NCBI GenBank assembly: GCA_030998225.1
Contig: JAPYXD010000250.1
Coordinates: forward strand, 1,116,001 to 1,180,000
Direction: 5' to 3'
From: Diplolepis rosae
Lineage: Eukaryota > Arthropoda > Insecta > Hymenoptera > Diplolepididae
DNA: 64,000 nt
The notes under the pieces were generated by a model that had not been told where the DNA came from, did no database searches, and worked only from the letters and a program-made list of their open reading frames with translations. Position numbers and translations under genes: made by a program. Of this stretch, positions 44,752 to 55,304 are shown in pieces; within the stretch, counting starts at the first letter, position 1, and every line of letters starts with the position of its first letter.

Positions 44752-47262
44752 ATGCTGGATAGCGATGCCATGCTGTGGCTGCCGTGAGTCAATTTTCTGT
44801 AGAAGTTGACATGGCGATTTTGGTTTCTGTACACAGTGTGCCCCAAAAATAACTGAACTTTATATTTCAATAATACAACATGCAGCGTCATCTATTGAAA
44901 ATTTGCAGCACTAATAAGATACATTCATCCTCTTTCAAACGCACCTACACTCATGTAAATCGGATGACAGATGTGAAAGTTACAGACATTTCAATAAAAT
45001 AAAAAGTGTGCTAATGTTACAAAACAAAAATGGAACAAAGAGCAAATATAAAATTTTGTATTAAACTTGAAAAAAAATTCGCTAAGACATACGAATTGAT
45101 TGAAAAAGTTTATGTTGATGATTGTATGAGTTGTAGGCAAGTTGATACGTGGTTTACACGATTTAAAAATGGCTGTGGCGATTTAAATGATGAACCAAGA
45201 CCCGGACGACCAGAAGCATCAAATCGTGCTGAGTTAGTGGAAAAAGTACGTTAAATAATCGCTATCGATGCAAATTTCACTGTGAGAATGCTGGCAGAAA
45301 AATTACATTTATCTTATTATACAATCTACACAATATTAACTGAAGATTTGGGTAAAAGAAAGGTCTTTGCACGTTTTGTTCCACGTCAGTTAAATGCACC
45401 ACCTCACAAGACCTAAAAAGTCAACGAATTTTTGATGAAAAAACAGATTTGTGTCAGATTTCGCCTGATCTATCACCGTGTGACTATTTTCTGTTCCCAA
45501 AACTACAAACTGCAATGAAAGGAGCTTTTTACGATGACATTCCAACCATTTAATCAGCTGTGACACGGGTACTAAAAACCATCCCAAAAACCGAATTTAA
45601 AAAGTCTATGGATAAATTGGATGATCGTTCCAAACGTTGTATTGAGTCTAATGGAACCTATTTTGAATAAATAATAACTTTCAAAGATAATATAATGTGT
45701 ATCTTATTCTATATACAAAATTGGGACACACTGTGTACTTTTCTGTGGTATACATGGGAATCATGCTATCTTCTCAGGGAGGATTATAGCTGATGCCAGG
45801 GCTTTCTAGTGACGTCACGTGCTGGATGCCGGACCATCTGCTTGTTTCTACTGTCAGTTTTTTTATAATCATGGACAGCGACGCATCCAGCTCCAGCTCC
45901 GTCACCTTGTCCTACGACGACTACTACATCGATCAGGGCCACCTCCTTCCCTTGAAGAGGGGATCTTCTGTGGTGCCCGAGACTAGTGCTAAGTACTCTT
46001 TATTCATTCCTTCAAGTGCGGCGAGCCTGACTAGTTGTTAAATAGTTTTGCCATTCAAGTGCTCCAGAAATGTCGGGTTTGTTAGGTCGGGCTGATTCGT
46101 TTGAGTCGTTCCTCGCGGAATGTTTTGTACGTGTCCTCCTCCACCTCACATAACAATGCTTCAATAGGATCCGCGTGTAATTCGGTGGTAGAAAGTGTGG
46201 TTGATTTTGATTTGTCGTTGGTATGGCCGGTCGTGGAGCGTGAATCCGCGGCTGAGGCAGCTCTCGTGGTTGCGTCCAGTAGGGCTGTTTTATGCCGGGA
46301 TAGCGTGAAGCTCCGGATTACTCGGATTACTCGTGTCATTGTGTTGCGAAAAGCTAGGGTTGCAGATTGAGGAAGCTGATGTTACCCAAGTTAGAGAGCT
46401 AAATTGCCGGTGGTACGGGGTTTTACTGCGCGTGCCGACCGTCGTCCGAAAACGGCAAATCCTGGCAGCTAAGGACATTTTTAAACTGCTCGGGTATTTC
46501 GTAGATCTCGCCTAGGTGTGTGTTTCGGGCTGTGACCCCCAAAATGGCTTATGTTTTAAGAATTTATTTCGTTTTTATTGTTTACTTGTACTAATCTCTT
46601 TACTTTTGATTGTTTGTTTCAGTTATATACGGTCGTCCTCGTAGACAGCTGCGGTGTCGTCCAGGGCTATTGTTGGCCAAGGTCCGGCTTTTGGGTGAAG
46701 AAATAGCCCAGAACCTGTTTGAGGGCCAAGGCCATCGTGCGGCGGTTTGCACTAGACGTGTGCAGGACTCTCTTGCCTGGCTTCCCTGGAACAGGCGGGC
46801 AGGATACAGCTGGAGCTGGCCAGCGACCGAGCTGCGGAGTTGCTGTCTCTGGTAGATGCGCATGTGGCCATTCCTGCGGCGTGTAACTGTTTTCACTGGC
46901 CTCCTACGTCTACTGTTTGCCTGAGGTGAGTCACGACTATCATGTGAAGTTCTTACAGGTTTCCGTAACTTTGTATAATGTCGTTGCCTCAATTTTTCCC
47001 GTTTTTCTTTCGTTTTTCAGAAATTCTGGAGCCGCAGGGCTGTTCTGCTTATGCGGCAAGTTTCTCCACTCCGGCCGGGGGTGTCTTCCTTGTCGATGCG
47101 GGTGAAGCCCGGCGAATCTCTCTGGTAGGTAAAATTTTCCCGTTCCTGCGGAATTTTGATCCTCTCCCTGATTCAGGTGTTACATTTTCTTTTCCTTTTT
47201 CAGCAATGCAACCGGCCGAGAAAGGGTCGTCCGGGGAAGAAGATGTGGGAGACTACTACTAA
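44752..47262 (+). pseudogene. spliced gene carried antisense in region R, copy 2
   Basis: Second copy of the gene at 31495-33098. First-exon donor at 44502 and acceptor at 44682 give a 181-nt intron, as in copy 1. ATG 44752 (MLDSDAMLWLP) splices over 44784-45857 (containing a mariner) to FFIIMDSDASSSSSVT. Further introns are 45989-46067, 46516-46622, 46926-47020 and 47125-47203. It preserves parts lost from copy 1: KRQILAAKDIFKLLGYF before the third coding intron and CNCFHWPP after the helical segment. The Cys module is LFCLCGKFLHSGRGCLPCRC; the end is EEDVGDYY-stop. Lesions differ from copy 1: donor GT to CT at 45989, frameshift near 46127, about 70-nt deletion near 46320, TAG at 46513 and TGA at 47103. 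Confidence 0.7.
44832..45735 (+). mobile_element. mariner-like element in an intron, internally deleted
   Basis: TIRs CACAGTGTGCCCCAA (44832) and, inverted, CACAGTGTGTCCCAA (to 45735), flanked by TA duplications (44830-44831, 45736-45737). The transposase remnant starts MEQRANIKFCIKLEKKF (45030) with WFTRFKNGCGDLNDEPRPGR. After a stop it keeps LHLSYYTIYTILTEDLG. A deletion removes the first two catalytic Asp regions, and LSPCDYFLFPKLQTAMKG and DDRSKRCIESNG close it. The equivalent intron in copy 1 is an empty site. Confidence 0.9.
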
Positions 47263-47401
47263 TAGCATGATTCACTCTATAATTATCATTATATTCATTC
47301 TCTAGTTTTAATCATGTTATTTGTTTACTTTATAATGTATAAATTTTTGTAAATGTTTTCTCCTCTTTGTAATGAGCATGATTACAATACGAAAAGCGCT
47401 T

Positions 47402-47479
47402 GAGAGACTGGTAAAGAGGATTAGCTTAATTCCTAACCCCATTTTATTTATAGGGGGACTCCTCCTCTGCCCGTCTCTC
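47402..47479 (+). ncRNA. 3' hairpin downstream of the antisense gene, copy 2
   Basis: GAGAGACTGG (47402-47411) opposes CCCGTCTCTC (47470-47479), with one mismatch. Relative to copy 1 the central A-T pair is G-C, a compensatory change. It lies about 140 nt past the stop codon. Confidence 0.5.
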
Positions 47480-47556
47480 CTCGTTGCCTTTCGATTATTT
47501 GATTCCCTTATCCTATAATAGTGAATCTATAAATTTCATTCATCATAACTTAACTA

Positions 47557-48202
47557 AAGGGTTTCCCAATAGGGGTGATATGTGTTTGGAAATTGTCCAA
47601 TTATTTTATCAAAATTCGACAAGTTTTGTCGGTGTTCAAAAGCATATCGTGCAAAATATGGTCGTCATTCTGCTCCATCCGCGCTCTCAATTCGTCGAAT
47701 AATCGATAAGTTGGAGAGTGAATTTACTCTATTGGATACTGAGCCTAAAAATCGTATGCGTACCGCACGTTCTACACAGAATATAGCCGCCGTACAGGCC
47801 AGTATCGAGGAAAACCGTGAATTGTCCGTGCCACGCCGATCTCAGGAATTGGGCCTGTCCAGGATGACTACCTGGCGTATTTTGCGATTGGATCTTGGCC
47901 TGCATCCCTATAAGATGATTCTGGCCCAAGAACTGAAGCCTAATGACCATCGTTTGCGTCGGGAGTTCGCGGATTGGGCTCTGGAATCAATTGAAAATGA
48001 TCCCAATTTTCATCAAAAAATCATCTTTTCTGATGAGGCGCATTTTTGGCTCAAGTCTCGGGGGACATTTGCCCGATATATTGTTTAAATCATAAATGGC
48101 ATAGAATATCCAATATAATAAAAAAGATTTCGATCAATTCCGAATGAATATTCAGTGTTTTTTTTCAATTTCAAAACATATCACCCTTATTGGGAAACCC
48201 TT
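47557..48202 (+). mobile_element. Tc1/mariner-superfamily element, internally deleted
   Basis: TIRs AAGGGTTTCCCAATAGGGGT (47557) and, inverted, AAGGGTTTCCCAATAAGGGT (to 48202), with TA on both sides (47555-47556, 48203-48204). It is 646 bp long, about half of a full element. Inserted in the 3' flank of the antisense gene, copy 2. Confidence 0.9.
47582..48088 (+). pseudogene. Tc1/mariner-type transposase, C-terminally deleted
   Basis: Transposase N-terminal part with helix-turn-helix character: YRAKYGRHSAPSALSIRRII, ENRELSVPRRSQELGLSR, LDLGLHPYKMILAQELKP, and the first catalytic Asp in IIFSDEAHFWL. The frame ends at 48088 shortly after this motif. The second and third catalytic residues are deleted. 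The sequence type is common in ant and wasp genomes (recalled). Confidence 0.85.
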
Positions 48203-48204
48203 TA

Positions 48205-48965
48205 TTACAATTATTATTTATTATTACTTCTAATAATTTTTTTATATTTTATGCATATATGTTAGCAATTTCGAGCGTTACTTATAAAAAAAGGGGTGGC
48301 TGGATAATTTACTTCCCTTAGGCCCATCCTTGTTTATGTTTTTGATTAATAATAATCTTACCATATATCGAGATTCGTACCAAGGATGGCGTACTATGGG
48401 CTTAGGTGTAATTTTAGGATTATATTTTTAATTATTTATTGCTAAGTTACAAATTCTTAGGCTATGGGACATGGGCTTATCAATATAGAATTCACAATCC
48501 CATGGAACACCTGTATACACACACACATGTATGTGTATATAAACGTATGTAGGAACCCTAAATTATTGTAGGCCAGATCCGATTGGTATACATAATTGAA
48601 GGTGTATAGATTTTTCATGATGAAGTATTTTCAGGTTAGATACTTATAATATACAGTTCATATAATGCATTCACAATTTTATCGACATTATTTCTTGACC
48701 AAAAGAAAGCACATCAGAGTTTGTCTTTCATTATTTAATATAATTGAACATTGTTGCGATCTCTTGGAAACTTCCCAAATTTCCACGTTACAAAACTAAC
48801 ACAAACTTGATGCTATTTATGATGTTTTTGATTATTGGTATTTTAAAATTGCAAAATGCCCTGCATCTTCGGGAATTTTCTTAATCTTATGAAGCTGTAA
48901 CACAGTTTTTATAGAATTTATTAGAAAATTATAATTCTGCAAAAAAATTTCCTTTTTCATGTCCC
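48205..48965. other. region R, copy 2, non-genic
   Basis: AT-rich sequence collinear with 33.8-34.5 kb, including a CA/TG palindromic run near 48520. No gene recognised. Confidence 0.5.
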
Positions 48966-50144
48966 CCCTAGCGAACTGGCTGAACGCTAGCTTTACGCTG
49001 TAGCGGCAAGCTATCGTAAAGCTGTCGTAAAGCTATCGCAAAGTAGCATTATAACTCATGAATGAGGCAAAATAAATATTCAAAATCTTTTTATCCTTAT
49101 TATACGTTAAAAATAACGTTAAACCATAATGGACATATACAATAATTTTATTTATTAACGCTAAAAATTAAAAAAACATAACACCTGTCATTGAAGGCGG
49201 TGCAATGGTTCACCTTTTGTGGAACGTCTCCAGGGTTAAAGTTGACATTGGTTGGAGTGAGACACAACTATACTTTCATCTCCCTATAACAAATAGTCAA
49301 TCCTGGCGGTGAAGACATGGAAAGTGAAGAACCACTGCACTGCCTTTAATGACAGGTATTATGTTTTTTGTAATTTTTAGCGTTAATAAATAAAATTATT
49401 GCATATTATAATTACCAGTTAACGTTATTTATAACGTAGAATTGTTACATCCCAGTAACTTTTAAAATTTTATATTGCCCCTGTGCAAGGGCAATGCGCC
49501 AAACACCGAGGATAACGAGGAAGACATCATTCAAGTATAAGAGTGTTCCTATGATAAATTATCACATGGACCGGGTAGCTGTGCGCATGAGGTAAACCTA
49601 TGTATACCTCACGTCGACGAATCGGTTTGACATATGGTAATAAGAGATGAAGAAGAACAGCGCCCTGTCTATATGGTAATTGCACCCGTGGTAATGAGTC
49701 AGTAACTCACACCGCGAGCCGATAAAGTAGTAACGCCGTGCTAATAACCTAATGAGAGAATGAGAAGTTATCGGCACAGCCTCACTAATTATAATGACTA
49801 AATATTATAATCATTATTATATTAATATTAATTATGTATCAACATTACATCAGTACTATTATTAATACCTCAGGTAGTAAAATAGTATTGATCAATATTA
49901 TCGCCATTATGTATTGATTGCCGATGAGTCGATCACGATCAATGAATAAAAATCGATCATTGATTATGGATCATAGATAAGAAATCGATTGACTGATCAT
50001 TGGCAACCAATTAATGATCATACTTCATAAAATAAGTAACACAAATTGTAAACAAATAAATGCAGAAATGAGTAATTATAAATGCATTTATTTGGAAACT
50101 AGATATAAAATTGGGCAATAGAAGAGATGAACTCATGAACCCTT

Positions 50145-50262
50145 GCAGAGATCGTGCCTGGCCACCGATTCGCAATTCGTACGTGCCTTGCCACCGATTT
50201 GCGATTCGAACGTGCCGTGCCACCGATTTACGATTCGAACGTGCCGTGCCACCGATTTACGT
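50145..50262. repeat. 29-bp minisatellite in LTR L4
   Basis: About four units of CGAACGTGCCGTGCCACCGA plus TTTACGATT, at the position where L1 has its 27-bp array. Confidence 0.88.
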
Positions 50263-50794
50263 TGATCTGCTCCCACTAATAGAAGCATCAATAGTATATA
50301 TACCCCAGATTCACCTCTGGAGGTTTGTCATTAAGTTCCGAACAGTTGTACGGTTGTTAGGTCCGGACCGGTAATTCAACGTCGTGAGCAGACCCTTCGA
50401 TAAACGTAAGTCTCAGTGGATTTCTATGAGCAACTCAACATTCGGTACTTGGTAAATAAAATCCTTGGTCCTTAAGTGGTGCAAGTCCGGAAACCGTAGT
50501 GCTAGATAGTTCCTTTGGATTACGTGTATCGTCGTATTTAGTCGTGTCGGTTAATAGTGATTCATTTCTGAAATCGGGACGAACTAACCTATCTTGTTAA
50601 CAAGTGCATGTTTGATTCATTTCTCGTGTACTTAACAAGATACGTAAGCGGATAATTGATCACATCAGTCGCTGGTGGACTTGCATCCCTTACACCAACT
50701 ATCCTGCAAGGATTTGTGCGCGTTGACTTGCAACAATAGGAGTAATAAACGACAATTCCCTCTTTTGCCCTCTAATTTAAGAGGTAGACAAGTA

Positions 50795-51115
50795 AGTTAT
50801 ACATATAAATAAGCATCTCAAAACTTATTATATTATCTATAACACTGAATGTGGTGCGTGAGTTGTATACCTAGGCATCTCAAAACCTAGTATATTAGCG
50901 TAACACGTACACAATCAACTCCGAAAGTGACATATATATAGGCAACTCAAAACCTGTATATTTGGCTCATAACCGTACAAAACTTATAACACTGAATGTG
51001 GTGCGTGAGTTGTATACCTGGGCATCTCAAAACCTAGTATATTAGCGTAACACGTACACAATCAACTGCGAAAGTGACATATATATAGGCATCTCAAAAC
51101 CTGTATATTTGGCTC
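50795..51115. repeat. LTR-internal tandem repeat (L4)
   Basis: CATCTCAAAACCTAGTATAT and related blocks with TGAATGTGGTGCGTGAGTTG recur with a period of about 130-180 bp; inverse of the array at 8.46-8.73 kb. Confidence 0.8.
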
Positions 51116-51533
51116 GTAAACGCATAAAACTCATAAAATTGCCTTCTCATCCGAGAAGTAGTATAGTTTACCACCTAAGTAACAAACTGTGCAACATTCT
51201 ATTTATTTATAATAAATTGTCATTTATTTACAAATTCAGTGTTTTATTATCATTGTGAACAACTCAGGGCCCATAGACCTGACAAGTGACAACGTACCCA
51301 CAAACAAAAATAAATTATCAGGCCTTACCAACCTGATATAATCAGCCTACCGCCTCCCTTACATCCAATTATCCAACCTACCCTCGCCTTTTGCTCGGGA
51401 CGTAACAGAATAAGGATAAAAACATTTTGAATATTTATTTTGCCTCATTCATGAGTTATAATGCTACTTTACGATAGCTTTACGATAGCTTTACGCTACA
51501 GCGTAAAGCTAGCGTTCTGCCAGTTCGCTAGGG

Positions 51534-52795
51534 ACTGCATAAATTTTCAGTTGCCCAAAGTCTTAACTTGGTTCTATGTGATTGAAAATTAAAACACTTT
51601 CTTCAATGTGTTAAAAGTATCGATATTTTACAAAGTTCTACCCTAATTTTTAATTTATAGTCTGATTATAATCCAAATTCTGGGAATCCATATTATAGTT
51701 ATTTTATTGATTCCATTTGTTGCTTATTTCTAGGTTAAGTCGGCTGGCACGAGCTCATTTACTAGCCAAATTGGGTAATTTATAATTGAGAATTCGTGGT
51801 TGAGTTTTGCGTTACCCGATTTTACCAATAATGGCTTTATTAATTGTCATGCTGGTAAATATGTTTCTTACACGAAATTTGGCTTTATCCTATTGAAGAG
51901 TTAATTAATCAATTACTCGAGACATCGCTGCGGTTAATTCTAGTACTGTGTTATCAATGGAGATATGTGCCCTTATAGTTCGGAGAAACCCTTAGTTATG
52001 TGGCTCAATTCTGATTGATTTACATAATTAAAGGTTTATGGATATGTGGCAATGCACATTTTTATTCTTCGTGATTATTATTCCATTATTGGTAATGGAA
52101 TCTCCCGAATTTGATTCTTCGTTTAAAATTTTCTGACCGGATAGCATACCGTATGTGGACTTCGCTGTTCTGCATACCTATGTGTCTCATTCGTGCCTTC
52201 ATGGTAGTTGTTTGTCCAAAAATGCTTTTATATTAGGTGGCCATTGTTACGGGGCCGCCATGGAATCTTTAATAATGATAGCCATCTTGTCGGTGCATAT
52301 ATTGGTGTGAGGCCCGGTGAAATATGAATTTTTGGCAAGTCTAGTGATGAACTTGTATTAAGAATTGATATGGATGCAGGAGAACTGCTTTGCGTGTGTG
52401 ATTTATTCCAGGCGGTCGCGGATCTTCTTATCGCTGGGCGGTTCGAGTTACGCTCTGGCCATGTTGTCGGGAGTCTAGACTGCTGGTGATACGCTGCCTT
52501 CTGTAAGGTGTCATATTGCATTTCTTTATATGATTGGATTATAATTCATTATGGTTGCTCTAGGCGGGTGTGATTAATATCTTTCTCAAGTGGGAGTGGT
52601 TCATTAGCTTGCTACAGCTAAACTCTTCGTACTTTCTGTGATCCTTCTTCTTGTTCCTCTGTCGCTTCGATTGTTAGTTTGTTATAGCTGCCATTATGTA
52701 TTGTGATTAATTATTGTATATTCCTAGTGGTATCCGTAATGATGTATAGTAATGCAGGGTGATTTTTGGCAAAAATTTTGTCTACTTGGGTACTT
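51534..52795. other. right part of region R, copy 2
   Basis: Collinear with 34.5-35.3 kb and 37.18-37.43 kb. About 150 bp at 52375-52530 is not seen in copy 1, where the Penelope-like element lies. No gene recognised. Confidence 0.5.
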
Positions 52796-52809
52796 GTCCT
52801 CCCTCCTTA
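52796..52809 (-). promoter_or_regulatory. polypurine tract PPT1 (copy 2)
   Basis: Minus strand TTAAGGAGGGAGGAC after the env tail fragment, identical over 14 bases to PPT2. Confidence 0.65.
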
Positions 52810-53230
52810 AAAGTGTCGTTGTCCTCAACGACTTGCATTTGTTTATGCAATTCTGACATTTGTTGTTATTATTAATAAGGTTAAGATACTGGACCCTCCT
52901 ATCCAATATTTTTGGATTAATTTATGTTTATAATGATTACTTTCCAAGTCGAGAAGCTGTTCTTCTATAGTAGAGAGTGATTCTTCCGTATGCAGATTTT
53001 TCAATTTTTCATCTTTTTTAGATTCCCATAAAAATGCTTTTATGCTAGGAATATGCATGGTTTTATAAATTATGGGGGAAATTTCTGGTATATTTAATGA
53101 AAATCCTGGGTTGCAGATGAATTCTTCTGAGTTCACATTTACAAGTATTTGGGTTCCAATCAACGTTGTGTGTTCTGTTCTGGCAATACACCCTGCACTT
53201 AATCTTAATATTCCTGAATTTGTAATATGT
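52810..53230 (-). pseudogene. envelope C-terminal fragment, element B copy 2
   Basis: Closely similar to 37392-38000: the end of the envelope ectodomain, a membrane-span segment and tail on the minus strand, with a small deletion in the tail (about 52870). Upstream env is missing; similarity stops at about 53230. Confidence 0.75.
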
Positions 53231-53439
53231 CGCTTTTCTGTTTATCCCTTTTTACAGGTGATGCTGATTGGCTCTGGATTTTTGTTTGAAAATATCCATG
53301 CTTTTAATGATGGAATATGCTTCCAAAAACTGAATTTTTTGTGTTTACTTTAACATCACATTGCTGTAAAGTTTTCATTGAAGGGCGTGTAAGCATTACA
53401 CATTCACAGGAATTTTATTTGCTACTGCGTTTACTATGT

Positions 53440-53740
53440 CTGACGCGCACGTGTTTACTACTGTGAATGCTTGTTACTCTGGGCATTTCACAAGCTGTAG
53501 GCAGTGCTGAAGGGATGCCAGTGATTGATGGTCACGAATGGTCAGACGGCAAACTAGTGATATCCGTAGTAAGTTCGTCTAGATATTTGAGTATATTTAT
53601 TTCCATTCTATGCGTCCATTGATTTTTGAGGCTTACGTCATCGTCTAGTTTGTCTGGAAATAGCGTGGAAATAGCCTTGGGTTTTCTGAATGCTGAAAAG
53701 GTTGTATCTCATGCTGTGCTGGAATTTCTAGAGTGAATGA
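53440..53740 (-). pseudogene. fragment of the pol linker, element B copy 2
   Basis: Plus-strand wording GGGCATTTCACAAGCTGTAG to TATCCGTAGTAAGTTCGTC matches 42120-42240, and similarity continues to about 42390. So copy 2 joins the RNase H-integrase linker to the env tail with everything between deleted, leaving a deletion derivative. Confidence 0.7.
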
Positions 53741-54521
53741 AAATAAAAAGCATTGCTTCATTAATTATCCATGTCTCCTGAAAATGTTGTTTCGCACCTG
53801 CACATTCAGAAAATTATATAAATATTTTGATGTCATGGAAAGGATTGAAATCGTTTTTCTATTTAATATTTTTATAATTGAGATATAATTTTTAATGAAA
53901 ACGCATTCTTCTTATTCTTTTTTTAATTTACTAATTTTTAGTATAGCTGATTACGTTCCTATAATATTGTATATAATATGTTATATAGTACTATATGCAT
54001 TGTAGATACATAATCTGAATTATCTCATATTCCGGCAGAATTTGCTATGCACTTTGTATGTGAATTTTGACACAGTTATCTTTATTGTAATTGATACTAC
54101 TTAGACGATGTTTCATCTCAATTAAAATAAAACACGATAAGAAAATTCTGTATTCGAATATTATTAGAATTGGGGACATTACTTTAAAGACTAATGATAA
54201 ATAAAAAATAAAAATTAGACGTTGAAAAGGTTCTTCTTAATAATTTAAATAAACAATATATAGACATATTAGTTACAATTAATAAATCTTATAATAAAAT
54301 GTAAAATTTTAATATTATATAAACTGTAGATAATTTCTAGGTAGAAAGTTTAGTTCAGGTTGAAGTTACTTTGAAAGGCTGTATTCATTCAGACAAAGAA
54401 GTACGTTTTTGATTATTAGAATTTGATTTTTCTTTTTTTTAATAACTTCTGAATAACAAATCAATTTTTGATTCCGTTTATTATCATGAAGTATTTAGTG
54501 TATTAAAACAATGTTATTTGA
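53741..54521. other. AT-rich interval without recognised genes
   Basis: Nothing supportable seen on either strand. Confidence 0.5.
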
Positions 54522-54902
54522 ATATTGAGGAAAGTAGATGGCCTTTCCGGTTTTTTGTATAAATACTAAAGTTCGTGAAATATGCAAGATGGATAATATT
54601 TAGATGGAAGAATATTTATAGACCGAAAAAAATTTGAAAGCGTGCATCTTGCATGTGCCAGGAGGAATCGAACCTCCGAATATACATGCCTAACCGGGGA
54701 CTTACTGTGATAATCGCACAAAGTCCCCGGTTAGGCATGTATATTCGGAGGTTCGATTCCTCCTGGCACATGCAAGATGCACGCTTTCAAATTTTTTTCG
54801 GTCTATAAATATTCTTCCATCTAAATATTATCCATCTTGCATATTTCACGAACTTTAGTATTTATACAAAAAACCGGAAAGGCCATCTACTTTCCTCAAT
54901 AT
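54522..54902. repeat. perfect palindrome with tRNA T-arm-like sequence
   Basis: Arms 54522-54703 and 54721-54902 (182 bp) are exact reverse complements by eye, including a 7-A and a 6-T run, around a 17-nt spacer. Each arm contains GGAGGTTCGATTCCTCC, a perfect tRNA T-stem-loop, followed by TGGCAC and preceded by CCCCGGTTAGGCATG, which resembles a D-loop/A box. No full tRNA fold is possible from one arm as the A-to-B distance is too short. Confidence 0.92.
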
Positions 54903-55304
54903 CAAAATACCGGTAACACCAACATGTACAAATGTTATTTGAAGAATTTTTTACCTTAAATCAAGATTTAAGTCTTTTCAAAAGAAAGCTGTATTTACTT
55001 AAAAATGCTCTTTTAGAATTGAGAATTCACTGTTAATTAAATCAATAATTGAGTTTTTAATTTCACCTTAAATAAGGCATGATCGAAAATTAATAATACT
55101 AAAAAAAATTTTCACTGTATGAGGCAGATGCTCCAATTAGCAGTGGAAGGATTACAAAATTATTGTAAACGTTACCTTTCAAATACACGTTAGGAAAATC
55201 GTAAAAATAGGTGAGAATTGTCATACATATAAACTTTATGAGTTATTCATGTCACATTATTGCCTGGGAGTCATCATATTGTCCGGAAAGTGATTATAAA
55301 TCAC
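54903..55304. other. AT-rich interval without recognised genes
   Basis: Nothing supportable seen. Confidence 0.5.

Larger units (their letters stand above)
49443..51417 (+). repeat. complete solo LTR (copy L4)
   Basis: TGTTACATCCC to GGGACGTAACA, 1975 bp, flanked by the 4-bp duplication GAAT (49439-49442, 51418-51421). It is the only complete LTR in the window and defines the ends of L1-L3. It sits inside the foldback element. It includes a 29-bp minisatellite and the repeat array at 50.8-51.1 kb. No internal retroelement sequence remains, so it arose by LTR-LTR recombination. Confidence 0.92.
48966..51533. mobile_element. foldback-type element split by a solo LTR
   Basis: CCCTAGCGAACTGGC (48966) is matched inverted by the sequence ending 51533. 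The TIRs extend about 130 bp and include short subrepeats of GCTATCGTAAA. The middle (49097-49436) is itself an inverted repeat (AACACCTGTCATTGAAGGC versus GCCTTTAATGACAGGTATTA) with TAACGTTATTTATAACGTA-like ends. No transposase. Copy 1 of region R has the uninterrupted site CATGTCACTGCA at about 34478. No target duplication is evident. Confidence 0.8.

Noticed and set aside
54640..54790. Functional tRNA gene in the palindrome
   Set aside because: Only a T-arm and part of a D-loop-like sequence are present per arm; anticodon arm and proper acceptor pairing within one arm are missing.
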